64,000 bases of DNA, taken from Phialocephala subalpina. Lineage: Eukaryota > Ascomycota > Leotiomycetes > Helotiales > Mollisiaceae. Both the position numbers and the translations under genes were made by a program. The notes under the pieces were generated by a model that saw nothing but the letters and a program-made list of their open reading frames with translations, was not told where the DNA came from and made no database searches. This document shows positions 45,287-56,262 of the stretch, one piece after another. The first letter of the stretch is position 1. The number at the start of each line of letters is the position of its first letter. The stretch is taken from the NCBI GenBank assembly GCA_900073065.1, contig FJOG01000020.1, positions 835,770 through 899,769 on the forward strand, read 5' to 3'.

Positions 45287-45434
45287 GGAGGCGTAGAGTA
45301 GTGGTTTCAACTCGCACAAACAAAGGTGTGCTGCTCCTCCAGGCCCGGAAATGAAGGAAGCAATTCTTGATACGTAGGAAACGGACGAGCACCTTGTCAG
45401 CTTGTGAGACGTTGGTTCGATTTCAACCGCCTCC
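45287..45434 (+). ncRNA. tRNA-like Pol III-type element C
   Basis: This is the best-folded copy. The acceptor strands GGAGGCG and CGCCTCC pair 7 of 7, the D stem GAGT/ACTC pairs, the T arm GTTGG-TTCGATT-TCAAC pairs with one wobble, and CACAA/TTGTG gives a perfect 5-bp stem in the anticodon-stem position. That stem encloses about 80 nt, closed by a further helix AAGGTG-CT / AG-CACCTT. The A box is TAGAGTAGTGG (45294-45304); its D-stem changes relative to A and B (GAGT/ACTC for GCTT/AAGC) are compensatory. A T6 run follows at about 45450. Length is 148 nt. Base-pair-preserving divergence suggests selection on structure. Confidence 0.6.
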
Positions 45435-46321
45435 TAGTTTAAAAAAAAATTTTTTATATAAAATAACCAAATTTTTTTTCCGGCTCCTCTGACATTCCTA
45501 CTCGTTCTTACGACCGGTAATGCTCTTTTTGATCGGACGTGGAGCGGAGCAGAAAGGGCAGGGCTTGCTTATTCACTCCCCCATTGTCGAGAAAAGGAGT
45601 ACACTTCAGGATATTTAAATTCGAATCGATAGCTTCAGATGGAGCACGCACATCACCTTACCTGGCCCGTCGCGACTTCACACCATGTAAATATCGATTT
45701 GACAATGGTGCCTGTTAGACGCCATGCCTACATAAGGTGGCTTGGAAATTTGCTCAGAGTTGCTCTCATCCCTGCGAACTAACGACAATTCTGCCTCACA
45801 ACGCCCACTGATTGGGGCTTAAATGCTCGGCTGATCACCGTGCAACTTGGGTCCTAGGATGTGCTTTTCAGGGATTTGTCCCTCGATAATTAAGCTCCAA
45901 CTTCTACTCACAATAATTCGAGCCCTTCAATGACCCAGTGGTATTCCCCTTCCGAATGCGGACCCGTCGTCGTATTAACCACCATACGCAGTATCCTTAA
46001 CATTAAAGTTCGAGAGATATTTTCAATGCAGTCTCAGTCAAACCTCTAGCGCTTACCTAGAACCCTATTCTGTCAACTCGACGTCTTATTTTCAACCACC
46101 CCCTTCAAACTGTCATGGCTGAGATGAGAATGATCGTATGCGGCTGGCACATCAGCAGAGGTATTTGAGCATGAACAAGATCGATAGCGGCTTCAATTTG
46201 GATAGGAGTAAGCGGGACCTCGTCAAGCTCTGTCACGAAGGGCAGGAACACAGGTCAGCTGAGATGAGTTTGTAGGAGAGATGGAGCGATGGAGCGATCT
46301 TATCACAACGTCCAGTCTTAC
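45435..46321. other. AT-rich intergenic region
   Basis: Begins with an A9T6 tract and AT-rich sequence; no gene recognised. It runs into the remnant membrane-protein exons. Confidence 0.45.
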
Positions 46322-48234
46322 TTTTACCACAATGACTACCACCAGTAGACCAAATGCAATTCCCCAGTTGTTTGCAAATTGAAAGGCCACTAGCACATAA
46401 CAGAAATCTCCCTCTCATCATTATCGTCATATCCAGGTACATACCAAAGAGCCAGACTGAGTGGAAATAGCTCCAAGCAATCTTGGCTAGAACAGAGAAG
46501 GGCAACAAAAGGCTTTGTGGTCCTGAAAACCCTGTGAATTTGGCATCCTCCTCTTGTAACCTGCAGAACTTCACCTTCAACTTCCCAGCGAAGAGGTGCA
46601 ATAGACCAAGCCGATATCGGTTTCTACAGTACGAAGCGCAACGAAATTCATTAAATAACTTTCGTTGCACACCTACGTCCGCAAGGCTCTGCTTCATTAC
46701 GGTAGCGTTGCCAAGTAGATACACAACGAAACTCTTTCAATGCCAGTGGACTTTGGTACTTTTGATTGTAGCGCCGTATGCTAGATGGCCAATAAACAGT
46801 TGAGTTTATGCTGTTGAATGTGGTACTTTGGAGACCCTAGCGCGGGGATAAGATGCGCAACGAAACTCTCTCAGTGTCCTTGAATCTGAGTACTTTGGAG
46901 ACCACAGTACGTCGACGAGATGTGCAACGAGAAGTTGAAGTTGCCCTTTCAGCCATGGTACTTTGAAAGCTTTCGTTTCACATCTACGTTGGCAAAGCTC
47001 TGCCCTGTGACTGGCTTAGCGCCAACGTAGTTGTGCAACGAAATTCCTTAAATAATTTAGTACATTCACATCCCGAACTACATATTTGCCTGACAGTTAA
47101 GCTGATCAGAAGAAGGGGATAAGACTTGTTGGAGCAAACACGTTAGACTGAGATGTGCAACGAATCTTTTCCATTGTCCAAAGGCATCTGAGATTATCTT
47201 TGCAGAAGTAAAGGTGAAGGAAGAGCGGTATAGAAATTCAAGGTTGGACCACCAAACGAAGGTTGGGGGCGGACAGCATCGATCGTGCCGGAGCGGGTGA
47301 GATTTGCAGCGAAACTTCCGATGTCCATCGTCCTCTCAAAGCAGGGACATTCAAAACACTGCGAAGAACCAATACAAAGCTTCCGTAGTTCGTCCGCAGA
47401 AACGAGATATGCAACAAAATAAGGTTGAGGTCCATTTTGGATCGAGTTGCATAGAACTAGCAGACCAATAGGAAGTCTCCGCAGATCTTCCGCAGGCATA
47501 AGACGTGCAACAAAGTAAAGCAAAGTCCTCCCAATGCATAGACATTTACTTGAAAAGCTAGCGAATAGGAAGCGGAATGGGGGCACTAGAGAGCCCAGAT
47601 AGCGTCCACTGGGAGTAGATATGCAACGAAACCTGCGTAATGCTCTGTGAGGGGTTTTGAGAATCCTCTGGATGTCTGAAGCCGGCAGTGGAATGACATG
47701 CAATAAAGTTCTTACTGATTAATGTCCAAGTATTCTTCCAATTTACGAAGAGGCGAGGCATAGCACAGCGAGAAACAGATACGTTCTGAGGGGAATAGAT
47801 TTGCAGACGAATTGGAGAGACCAGACATGGCTCACGTGTTTTCTTGATATTCTTCTCTCTCTTTAGGTTCGGTGCATTTGCTCAGTTCAGAGATGCATAC
47901 TGATGATGCATATGCACACATCAAGCCAGCCAGCGGTCTCCAGAAAGCAGGTTGCTTCGTCCGTTGTAGAGAAAGACCGGCGGTGAGGAAAATAAGTAAT
48001 ATCCCAGCCAGTAACCAATCAGAAAGTGTTGAGCGCATAGAGGATGCCCATAATAACATACAAGAGACCCAAAAGGTCAGTAATTATGAGTGTCCCTTTT
48101 GACCAATACGTCGGAGAGGTCTCCGTCAAATCGGGTTGATTGGTAACCGTCGTATTCGTGTTCCTGCCGCCGGATGCACTGCATTGCTCGACTTTGTGAA
48201 CAACATCACGTTGATTGAAGCTCACCGAGATCAT
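46322..48234 (-). pseudogene. Remnant of a membrane-protein gene split by repeats
   Basis: Minus-strand coding-like pieces flank the repeat array. At the 5' end, a frame from ATG 48234 contains GTLIITDLLGLLYVIMGIL (membrane-like); a second frame, 48059-47832, adds DWLLAGILLIFLTAGLSL, so a frameshift or short intron lies between them near 48020-48050. At the 3' end, a hydrophobic exon ending at 46445 splices by GTATGT/TGCTAG (46390-46444) to 46389-46322, giving FQFANNWGIAFGLLVVVIVVK. I cannot connect the two ends through the repeats. It could be one decayed multi-pass protein or two unrelated remnants. No family is recognised. Confidence 0.3.
46600..47830. repeat. Old tandem array of ~100-130 bp units with inverted copies (core GCAACGAAA)
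   Basis: A core like GAGATGTGCAACGAAA recurs about twelve times (near 46628, 46724, 46857, 46923, 47034, 47157, 47306, 47409, 47506, 47623, 47699 and 47803), with spacings of about 66-149 bp. Flanking parts also repeat, e.g. CCAATA-GAAG-TCCGCAG before the cores at 47409 and 47506, and GTACTTTGGAGACC after those at 46724 and 46857. Some cores are paired with an inverted copy: 46974-47045 has arms TTTCGTT-CACA-CTACGTTGGC around a loop of about 25 nt, matching at about 22 of 24 positions, and 46628-46668 is a GCAACGAAA/TTTCGTTGC hairpin. Units are strongly diverged, so the array is old. Confidence 0.6.
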
Positions 48235-48240
48235 TACCCC

Positions 48241-48662
48241 CTCTTCCCCTTTTCGAATCAGCTGTCACAAATATCTTCAGCAGACGTTACCCCTTTGTAA
48301 AGTGGATTATTTTGTATGTTTTCTGTTGTTGTAATCTCAGGGCCCGAATTGGAAAGGTGCCGAGTGCCGCTTAGTGGTGCAACTTTGATTGCTGCCGCGA
48401 TTAGGCTTGGCGGAGATGGTCTCCAATTCTAATTTTCCTTCCATTTTGTTGACTTCCTCTTCAATCCCCTTTCACCATTTCGAAATCCCTCGGAACTGTT
48501 TCCTTTTGTTTACGACTCCCTCCTTCTCGAAGTCCACGGTGGACACACGTCGTTGCAATCCCCATTGCCCTTTTTGAGCGCATCCGGATCTCGTACCTGA
48601 ATTTAACTCGACATCGTTGATAGGACCCTTAATCGAAGGGGCGCATCATCATCGCCAGATCA
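48241..48662. other. ERG5 promoter region
   Basis: 420 nt between the membrane-protein remnant and ERG5. T-rich and CT-rich stretches at 48420-48540 fit a strong fungal promoter/leader. No other feature. Confidence 0.5.
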
Positions 48663-50606
48663 ATGGCGCAGAACGTCAGCTTCGCGTCGCCCCTGGCAGA
48701 TGCGAAATATGCTCAGATCGTTGGAAATACCCAGATAGACGGATTGTTGGGCAGAGCTGGAGAGCTCAGTTGGTGGTCAATTGTTCTCACAGCGCTTTTG
48801 GTAGCGGTCGCATACGATCAATGTAGGTGTGATTTCATCGCATGACCCACTTTCGTGGACATTTCCTGGAGAAATTACGTTGGACCTGGAGGGAAGTTGT
48901 TGGCATGGGCAAGCTTGGTGTGAGAAGCTTATAAAGTTACTCCGCCAGTGGGCAATTGCTGCATGCTACCTTCCGGAATGTATATACTTCTACGAGTACT
49001 TTGTGCAGGGAATGCCTCGATATCACGGAGCCTGGAGGGTGTTTAAACAAGTGCTAACATATCAATAGTCAGCTATGTGTGGCAGAAGGGTTCAATCGCA
49101 GGTCCAACATGGAAGCTTCCCTTCATCGGTCCCTTTATGGAGTCCTTGGACCCAAAATTCGAAGAATACAAGGCGAAATGGGCGAGTGGTGATCTGAGCT
49201 GTGTGTCGGTTTTCCACAAGTATGCAGACACACCCTAGGATCCCCAATGTCGATTCTAATGCTGTATCAGATTCGTTGTTATTGCCTCCACCCGCGATAT
49301 GGCTCGAAAGGTCTTCAACTCTCCCGGATTCGTCAAACCTTGCGTCGTGGATGCTGCACATAAGTTGTTGGGAAAGACGAATTGGGTATTCCTCGACGGA
49401 AAGGCACATGTCGATTTTCGCAAGGGTTTGAACGGCTTATTCACTCGTCAAGCTCTCGAATGCTATCTGCCAGGCCAGGACGAAGTCTACGACATCTATT
49501 TCAAAAGATATGCGAAGATAACCAAGGAAGCTGGAGGAAAGCCCGTTCCATTTATGGCTGAGTTCCGCGAACTCATGTGTGCTGTGTCATGCCGAACTTT
49601 CGTTGGTTACTACATCTCGGATGAAGCTATCAAGAAGATCGCCGATGATTACTACAACATTACCGCTGCTCTGGAGCTTGTCAACTTCCCCATTATCCTT
49701 CCATTCACTAAAACTTGGTACGGAAAGAAGGCCGCAGATGTGGTCATCGAAGAATTCGCCAAGTGTGCTGCCAAGTCCAAGGTGCGAATGGCTGCTGGTG
49801 GTGAAATCACCTGTATTATGGATGGATGGGTTAAGGCTCAACTCGACTCCGCGAAGTATCGTGAGCGCCAAGAAAAGGGACTCTCAATGGAAGGCATTGA
49901 GAAGCCAACCCCTCTGCTCCGCGACTTCACCGACTACGAAATCTCTCAGACCGTCTTCACCTTCTTGTTTGCCTCTCAAGATGCTACAAGCAGTGCTGCT
50001 ACTTGGTTCTTCCAGATTATGGCTCAGCGACCAGATGTTCTCGATAAGATTCGTGAGGAGAATCTCCGTGTCCGCGGCGGTGACCGAAACGGGCGTGCTA
50101 CTATGGATTTAATGGAGAGCTGTGTCTACACCAAGGGTGCCGTCAAGGAGTTATTGAGATATCGTCCTCCAGTATTGATGGTTCCATACCTTGCCAAGAA
50201 GCCATTCCCAATCACCCCTACCTACACCGTTCCCAAAGGTCAGTGCTGAAATCTCTAAGAAATTCAACCTACTAACTCTCCGCCAGGCGCCATGATCATC
50301 CCTACCGTGTACCCAGCGCTCCGCGATCCTGAAATCTACGAGAACCCTGATCATTATGATCCGGACCGATACGTCTATGGTGATGCCGAGGAGAAGGGTG
50401 CAAAGAACTTCCTGGTGTTCGGAACTGGTCCTCATTACTGTCTCGGCCAAATCTACGCCCAGATGAACTTGGCCTTGATGATCGGGAAAGCCTCCATGTT
50501 TCTCGACTGGAAGCATCACCCAACACCAAAGTCGGAAGAGATCAAGGTGTTTGCGACAATTTTCCCCATGGACGATTGCCCATTGACGTTCACTGAGCGA
50601 GCTTAG
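48663..50606 (+). CDS. ERG5: Sterol C-22 desaturase, cytochrome P450 family CYP61
   Basis: Exons 48663-48822, 49069-49219, 49271-50238 and 50287-50606 join to 532 aa with consistent phases. The N-terminus has a membrane anchor (WWSIVLTALLVAVAYDQ). P450 hallmarks: I-helix FLFASQDATSSA, K-helix ExxR in KELLRYRPP, PERF-like DPDRYVYG, and the haem-binding FGTGPHYCLGQ with the proximal cysteine at about residue 478. CYP61-specific blocks include ELMCAVSCRTFVG, ALELVNFPIILPFTKTWYGKKA and AKSKVRMAAGGE. The enzyme introduces the C22-C23 double bond late in ergosterol synthesis in the ER, using cytochrome P450 reductase. Intron 1 is long (246 nt) for this window; the others are 48-51 nt. All key residues are present and it appears functional. 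Confidence 0.95.
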
Positions 50607-52442
50607 ATGTCAGCATGTGGATTGTTCGGCAGAGCGAGGGACATTTGAGGTTGGAAATAAAGGTGCAAATATGCATGAGATGACGAACGATTTGTGGCAT
50701 TTCCCAGGCGTGGGCGTCGAGGCGACTCGACTACTTCTTCACATCAATTGCATGATATAGGGAGGGGCTCTTCTGGCGTTACGAGAGCAGCGACGTTACT
50801 TGATCTGTGGTCAAGCTTGGACGGAGAGTTGTCATGATAAAGTGGATATGAACCTTCTTAGTTCTATCTGCGCAGTAATATTCACCATTGTAATAAAGTC
50901 TAATAAAAGGGGCCTTGAGCCTCCACCCTCAAATCTAGAATCTGTCCCTAGCCACTTCTCCAATCCTGAACTTTCCATCCCTTTCGATCTCGCTACCAGC
51001 CTACGTCCTCCCCTTTTCCCCGCGCTTATGGATGCGTCAGGCGAGCAGGAAACCAACGCATACTTGATGGTGATCTTTGAGCATATTCCTGATTGGCATT
51101 GCGAATGCGAGCAGCTCTACATCGTTCGTCTAGAGTTCTTCCGCTGCCTGATGCTTACGTTTTCACCACATGTTGAACTCCGACACATACTCGGAGTTCA
51201 CAAGGCTTAGCTTGATTTCGTGATTTCGGGCTCGACTTGCTTTCTAACCAAGACTTGCTAAGCTTTTGACCTTGATGCTTACTTCATCTTTTAATTCTTG
51301 ACAAGCTTCGAATGACGCTTTGGGTCGCGGCGGGTGCTGAACTCCTATTCGTCAATGGAGGACTCGTTCTCGGATTGTTCCGGTAGGCTGGATTGTGGGG
51401 TGTACGTGAGGAGGTTAGACCGTGGGGTCGATGATGAGGATGAGTCGATTCTCGTCAATTGAGACGAGGGAGATGCTTGTTTTTGAGTGTAGGTGACGGT
51501 GAGATGAGGCGGAGTGGATGATGTAGTGTCGGAATTTAGGGAGTGAGAACGGGAAGGGAAAGGCAGTTGACGGGATTGAGGTACGACGCATCTCTCCCCC
51601 AAACCACAACCCGATCTGGAGTTTCTCCTGCTTCTCAAACTTCAAATTCTCGAACACTCCAAAGGAACGAACTGAGCAATGATCAAATTAGGTGATCAAT
51701 TCGTCCCAACACACGTTCTGAAAAGAAGCTATTCCGACCTCGCTTCGCCGGTCCAGCCTCGAATCCCTCATCTTGGCACGCCTTTCGAAATACGTGCTCA
51801 AAGGTCACGGAGTTGAAAACACGGATACAGAACCACGCCTTTGGCTTGCTTAAGTTCCTGATTATTTATGCAGGAACAAACCATCAAATAAAGGAGACAA
51901 GAAGATATCATTGGAACCTCGAGACGAGTTGAGCTCCGGTGTAGGTTGGAAAGGCGTGGTGATGAAGCGCCTTCGTGGACCTCGGACAAGCAAGGTTGGG
52001 GTTGGATCAGATTAGATTAGATCTGATGATTCTCCAGCCCAGATTCCAGGCCTCAGAGGGTGGCTTGACTTTTTGACATTTGACATTGGCGGGCACGAAC
52101 TCCGCATTTCTCGTTCGTTGAAGGCAGCGATGTTGTGATCATGAGCATGATCTCAGCAAATGTGGAGAAAGAACTCGCACTCATAATTCTCATCCAACCT
52201 GCTTCGCCGAACTCAACTAGGGTAACAATACCCGTCCCAATTATCAGGTTGAAGCATGGTGCCAGCGTGAGCAGCCACAGTTCTTTCCTCTCTCATACCT
52301 GGTGAGCTGGGTGAAGAACCTGCCGTGGATACGCCTTTCAAAAACCCAAACAGAGATTTCCTCTCGCCGTGCCAGATCCAGACAAGGCATCAAAACAATG
52401 TAATGTGTTTTAGACTGGAGACCGATGACTCAGGCTGCAGTC
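50607..52442. other. Intergenic region, 1.8 kb
   Basis: No gene supported. Frames such as 50800-51210 (+) and 51345-51638 (-) are low complexity without motifs. A GATTAGATTAGATCTGAT stretch near 52010 is a minor local repeat. Confidence 0.5.
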
Positions 52443-52518
52443 CGCTGTTCTTGCCGCAACCTGCTGTTCTTGCCGCAACCCGCTGCTCTTGCCGCAACCC
52501 GCTGTTCTTGCCGCAACC
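52443..52518 (+). repeat. Tandem repeat, 4 x 19 bp
   Basis: Unit CGCTGTTCTTGCCGCAACC in four head-to-tail copies with only two differing positions among them. A young minisatellite in non-coding DNA. Confidence 0.9.
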
Positions 52519-53141
52519 TTACGGGCCAAGAAATTGAAGATCAAGCCTGGTGGATTGCCTTGCCAATTGGGTGCTGTTCTATAGTCATGAGGCCTGTTGA
52601 GGCTTCTCGGAATATCTAAGTCCTGGCGATTTTCCGACTCGGCCCAAGTGGCTTGTGCAAGATGACTCGATTCTGAGGCTGTACACTGCTGCTGCACTCG
52701 GAAGAACTCATGATGGTGCTTACAGTGTCTCGTTTGAATTCGCGGCTATGGGAACGGACTTCGGCTAGCGACGAATCGGTGCTCGAGTTTGAGGTCAAAG
52801 GTGATGTGAGTGGTCGGTTCGGGTAAGTTTATAAGGCACAGGAGTTGAGATGGGGAAGGCTATGACGAATTGTTTAGGGGCTCGGAGTAAGAGTATTGTG
52901 AGTGGTGTAGTTGAGATGAGCATGACTCTGAGCTTTGGGAGATGGCGGATGACAAAAAGGGACTTGGGTAAGATGTGAGAAGTCTATATAGAAGGTCGTG
53001 TCGCCCGAGAATGTGAGGTTTGTTATTCAGTATCAGCAGCAAAGTCAATACACAAGCAACTTCAATCTTCAGCCTTCAGCAAAGTCAAAGACTTCACTAT
53101 ACAAACAACAATTAATCAACAACTTAGCCTCATCACTCAAT
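52519..53141. other. Promoter region of the small basic protein gene
   Basis: A TATATAG box is at 52985-52991; the leader that follows contains CAAAGTCAA-type repeats (53039-53090) and ends in a favourable start context (TCAATATGCC). Confidence 0.45.
52985..52991 (+). promoter_or_regulatory. Probable TATA box
   Basis: TATATAG about 150 nt before ATG 53142, in the position expected for a strongly or inducibly expressed gene with a ~120-nt leader. Confidence 0.4.
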
Positions 53142-53568
53142 ATGCCTCACGGATTCCCAGCCTTCCCTCAGGGTCGTGAGTCTACTCTGCACTTCATTGT
53201 CTCAATTATTCTCTAACGAGCAAACAGGATTCCCCGAAGACCAGCCACCAACTTGGTTCCATCCCGCATCACCCAAGCTGAAGCCTACCAAGCCAGCAAA
53301 GGACGTTGACGCCGCCTCCATGGCGAGCACATCCACCTTCTCCAGCACCGTCTCTCTCTTGAAGTCCAAGGCAAAGCGCACACTCCCAGTATCATACAAG
53401 GAGTACCGAGCACGCAAGGACTCCAAAGAAGCAGCAGCCGGTACCACCGTGTACTCAGAGAAAGAGCCAAAGGAAAAGAGGAAGAGCCTGCCAAAGGATC
53501 CTGTTAGTCGTAAGTGGTTGCCTCCATTAGATCCAGAGGGTGAGCAGTATTCCGATCCGGATCGCTGA
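53142..53568 (+). CDS. Small basic Ser/Lys-rich protein, unknown function
   Basis: Exons 53142-53175 and 53228-53568 (52-nt intron, GTGAGT donor, ACAG acceptor) give 124 aa. It starts MPHGFPAFPQGR and continues FPEDQPPTWFHPASPK, then a Ser-rich stretch, basic KSKAKRTLPVSYKEYRARK and KEPKEKRKSLPKD, ending with DPEGEQYSDPDR. No signal peptide, membrane helix or domain is seen, and it is probably disordered. The upstream TATA box and good start context suggest substantial or induced expression. Function unknown. Confidence 0.65.
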
Positions 53569-53885
53569 CACTGGGTTGCGATTCAGAGAACTGAGCTGAT
53601 GGCTATATAGCGAGGGCGAGGACAGCAGAAGCTTATATGATCTGGGCCGCGACGAGGTAGACGGATGACTTCGACTTGGTCCTTCTCCTTTCGAAATTAG
53701 ATGCTTGATGCGATATAGCGATGGGATTGCATGGCGTTCGGGTGCCGGATCTCTCGGTTGGAAAGAATGGACACAATTTGCTTGGCTGTCGCTGTGATAG
53801 AAAAACATCGGGATGGTTTGGTTGCAGGATCTGATATCCTGTTGTCTCTTGACATATACGTAATGCAGTAATGCAATAATTTTCT
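53569..53885. other. Convergent 3' flank
   Basis: 317 nt between the stop codons of the small basic protein (+) and Ask1 (-). No feature seen. Confidence 0.5.
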
Positions 53886-55237
53886 TCAAAAACTATCATC
53901 GAGATCCTCGTTCATCTTTACCACGCTGGGACTATCTAATTCATCGTCATCGTAGCCCGCTCCTGCAGTAGCGAGTAAGTCTTCGACAATCCGCTTGCTC
54001 GCTTCTCGTGCTATTGCCTGTTAGTGGCGGAAAGAAAGTGGATTCATTTTACTTACCAGGAGTCTGCAACAACCTTGACTGGGGCAGATTGAATTGGATG
54101 GTCTTAGGAGGACTCATTCCGAGTTCTCTATACACTCCTTCCGCATCCTCATCGCTGTCGCTTTCCCAAGTAATCTCGTCTTTATCCTTCTTCGCAGGAG
54201 TATCAAACGTTTCCTGACCTTTGCCTTTAGCAAGCGTTGGTTGTACGCTGACTCCCGGTGTTCTCGGTGCTGTCGGTCTGCTATACTGCTGTTTGATGGG
54301 AGAGCTAAAGATCTCGGAACGCAATTGTGGTGCTGCAGCTGGTGGAGAAGACATTGGCGAAGTTGTGTCTCGCCATGAGGGTTTGTTTGCCGGAGTCTTG
54401 TTCTCCTTCTGTGTTCTATGCGGTGTAGCTTGAATGCGGTAGTTCTTGTCCAGCACTCTGTGCAATAGAGGATCTTGACCTGGCTTTCGCTGCGCTGTAG
54501 TCTGGAGGTACGAAGTGGGATCGAAAGGCGAGGACATAGGCGTCATCGACATGTCTGGGATTCGAGATTGGGCACCCGGTGTAGTGGGTGGAATTTGCGT
54601 ATCATCTCTCTCGTCGTCGCTCTTCGCTCCACCCTTCAACTCTTGTTTCAGGGCTTCGTAGGAGGAACCATAATCTGCGAACTTCGGCTTGTCTGATGAA
54701 GCAGTAGTCGGTCTAGCTCGAGGAGTGCTACCGCTAATATCGGGATCGTCGAGAAGAGAGTCGTCAGTCTGGTTGTATTGATGCTCGCCGTGCGCAGTAG
54801 AATCTGCTGCTTGAGATGTTGCATATGTGCTCGCTTCGTAGGATTGGGCGTAAGAAGCATCTTCTTCATCTTCTTCTCGCTCTTCTACACCTGAGAGAGA
54901 AACATTCGCGCTTGCTTCGAAGAATTGTTTCCAGAACTACCCCGCCATTGTCAGTCTATACCGCTCTTCAGTGATTGATTGGTGCAAACCTTCGAGCCCT
55001 CCCAAACGGTATTTGAATGTTCCGCATACTGTTCAACAATTGGCAAAATACTAGATGTCACAATGCGATGTGCTCGACTGAAATTGTGGTCGATTTCTGT
55101 ATCTCCGTCAACAACCTGCCTTCCTCCAGCTATCGGTGAAACAAACCTTGCAAGGTTAGGGTGATGGATTGCTCTAATTTCTCAAGCTCTTCTGTCAGAG
55201 ATAGGGGTCGCGCTGCAGAGCTGCTCGAGCGGTTCAT
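53886..55237 (-). CDS. ASK1: DASH/Dam1 complex subunit Ask1
   Basis: Exons 55237-55147, 55096-54990, 54936-54057 and 54010-53886 give 400 aa, all phases consistent. The N-terminal region is the conserved Ask1 domain: LSLTEELEKLEQSITLTLQEID, then HNFSRAHRIVTSSILPIVEQY and VWEGSKFWKQFFEASANV. The middle and C-terminal parts are Ser/Thr/Pro-rich with many SP/TP sites, including DMSMTPMSSPFDP and repeated TPxK-like motifs, which fit Cdk-regulated phosphorylation known for this subunit. The last exon adds AREASKRIVEDLLATAG. As part of the ten-subunit DASH ring it couples kinetochores to spindle microtubule ends. The protein appears intact. Confidence 0.9.
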
Positions 55238-56262
55238 GATGTAGATTGTGCGTCCTAAGGTTCGGAATGCGATGTTCAATCTGGATATTTCTCCTTGCTT
55301 TCCAACGCGACGCGTTTGTTCCGTCCGATGTTTTCTTCAATGGGCCTCGCTTAGACCCCTGTCCAACTAAACCCCACAAAACAAGCACATCGAGCAGAAC
55401 GTTGATCAATTAAGCCTCCCAGCCTCCTCAAACTTCAGCTTCTGCTGAGGTACAACAATATCGTCAAATGTCAACGCTGCCATGCTCAAATACTGTCGAT
55501 ATCAAGCTCATTAGATTCTGACGTCTAGTATCGCTTCAAAATCATGTCAAGAGCCACTCTTGATCTAGCATCGTTGTCTGAACTCAGCGCACTTCTCGTG
55601 GAGGCCGCTGTCAGAGAACGGATTGTCCTTGACAACTATCTGCTTAAAAGTGCAGTAGTGATAACATGATTAGTTGAACCTGATTATTTTGTCTACTCCT
55701 TTCGCGCATTTCATTTTCCTTGATGCTTTTACTTAGGGAATGGCTGAGTAGATGGCTCTCCATTAAGTCAACCACCCACCCATTCGCTCGGTTAGCTACC
55801 TGCTTGAAAGGAGGTTTCCGAACTTGCATTCGAGACCGAGAACTGGAGAAGTGCATCCATCAAGGTGTTTGCGCCGCAGCAGTTTATTCGAGAGCTGCTT
55901 TAAGCACGTTCAAAGGGTCCGAAGTTAACGTGGACCATTGACTTCGGACCCTTTCAGTTTGCGTTTGCTGAGCCACATCAAGTTAATGCTCTCAAACCCT
56001 CTCGTTGCCCATTTAACTTGGAATTAGCTGCCTTGGCGGGACAAAAGACGAACCGCATACCAATTCAGATTGTGATCTCAACTATGCCACCTTTCCGCGA
56101 CCAGGCTCTTTGATTCACCGCTCTTGGTCACAATTGACCAGGCTCTTGTCGAGAAACAACAGTCGCGATGGATCTTTAGAAGAAGCTCAAGCTCGATGTA
56201 AGTACACCACGGACCAATTTTGATAGACGTTGTAGCTACCAATTCTATCTTTCAATCTCACC
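55238..56262. other. Divergent promoter region with perfect hairpin
   Basis: About 1 kb between ASK1 (-) and the ferric reductase remnant (+). It contains the inverted repeat listed separately; no gene is seen. Confidence 0.5.
55912..55954. repeat. Perfect 14-bp inverted repeat with 15-nt loop
   Basis: Arms AAAGGGTCCGAAGT (55912-55925) and ACTTCGGACCCTTT (55941-55954) are exact complements around TAACGTGGACCATTG. It lies about 300 nt upstream of the reductase start. It could be a protein-binding palindrome, a hairpin RNA or a relic of a small mobile element. Confidence 0.85.

Noticed and set aside
40300..45434. Calling the three elements ordinary tRNA genes
   Set aside because: No anticodon loop with U33 can be drawn and the A-B box distance is too large; kept as tRNA-like.
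47194..47703. 169-codon minus-strand frame across the repeat array
   Set aside because: Its repeated peptides (YFVA-L---DELR) only reflect the DNA repeat and lose frame in the next units.
48369..48385. A-box-like GCTTAGTGG sequence
   Set aside because: No B box, T arm or upstream box follows within 200 nt; likely chance.
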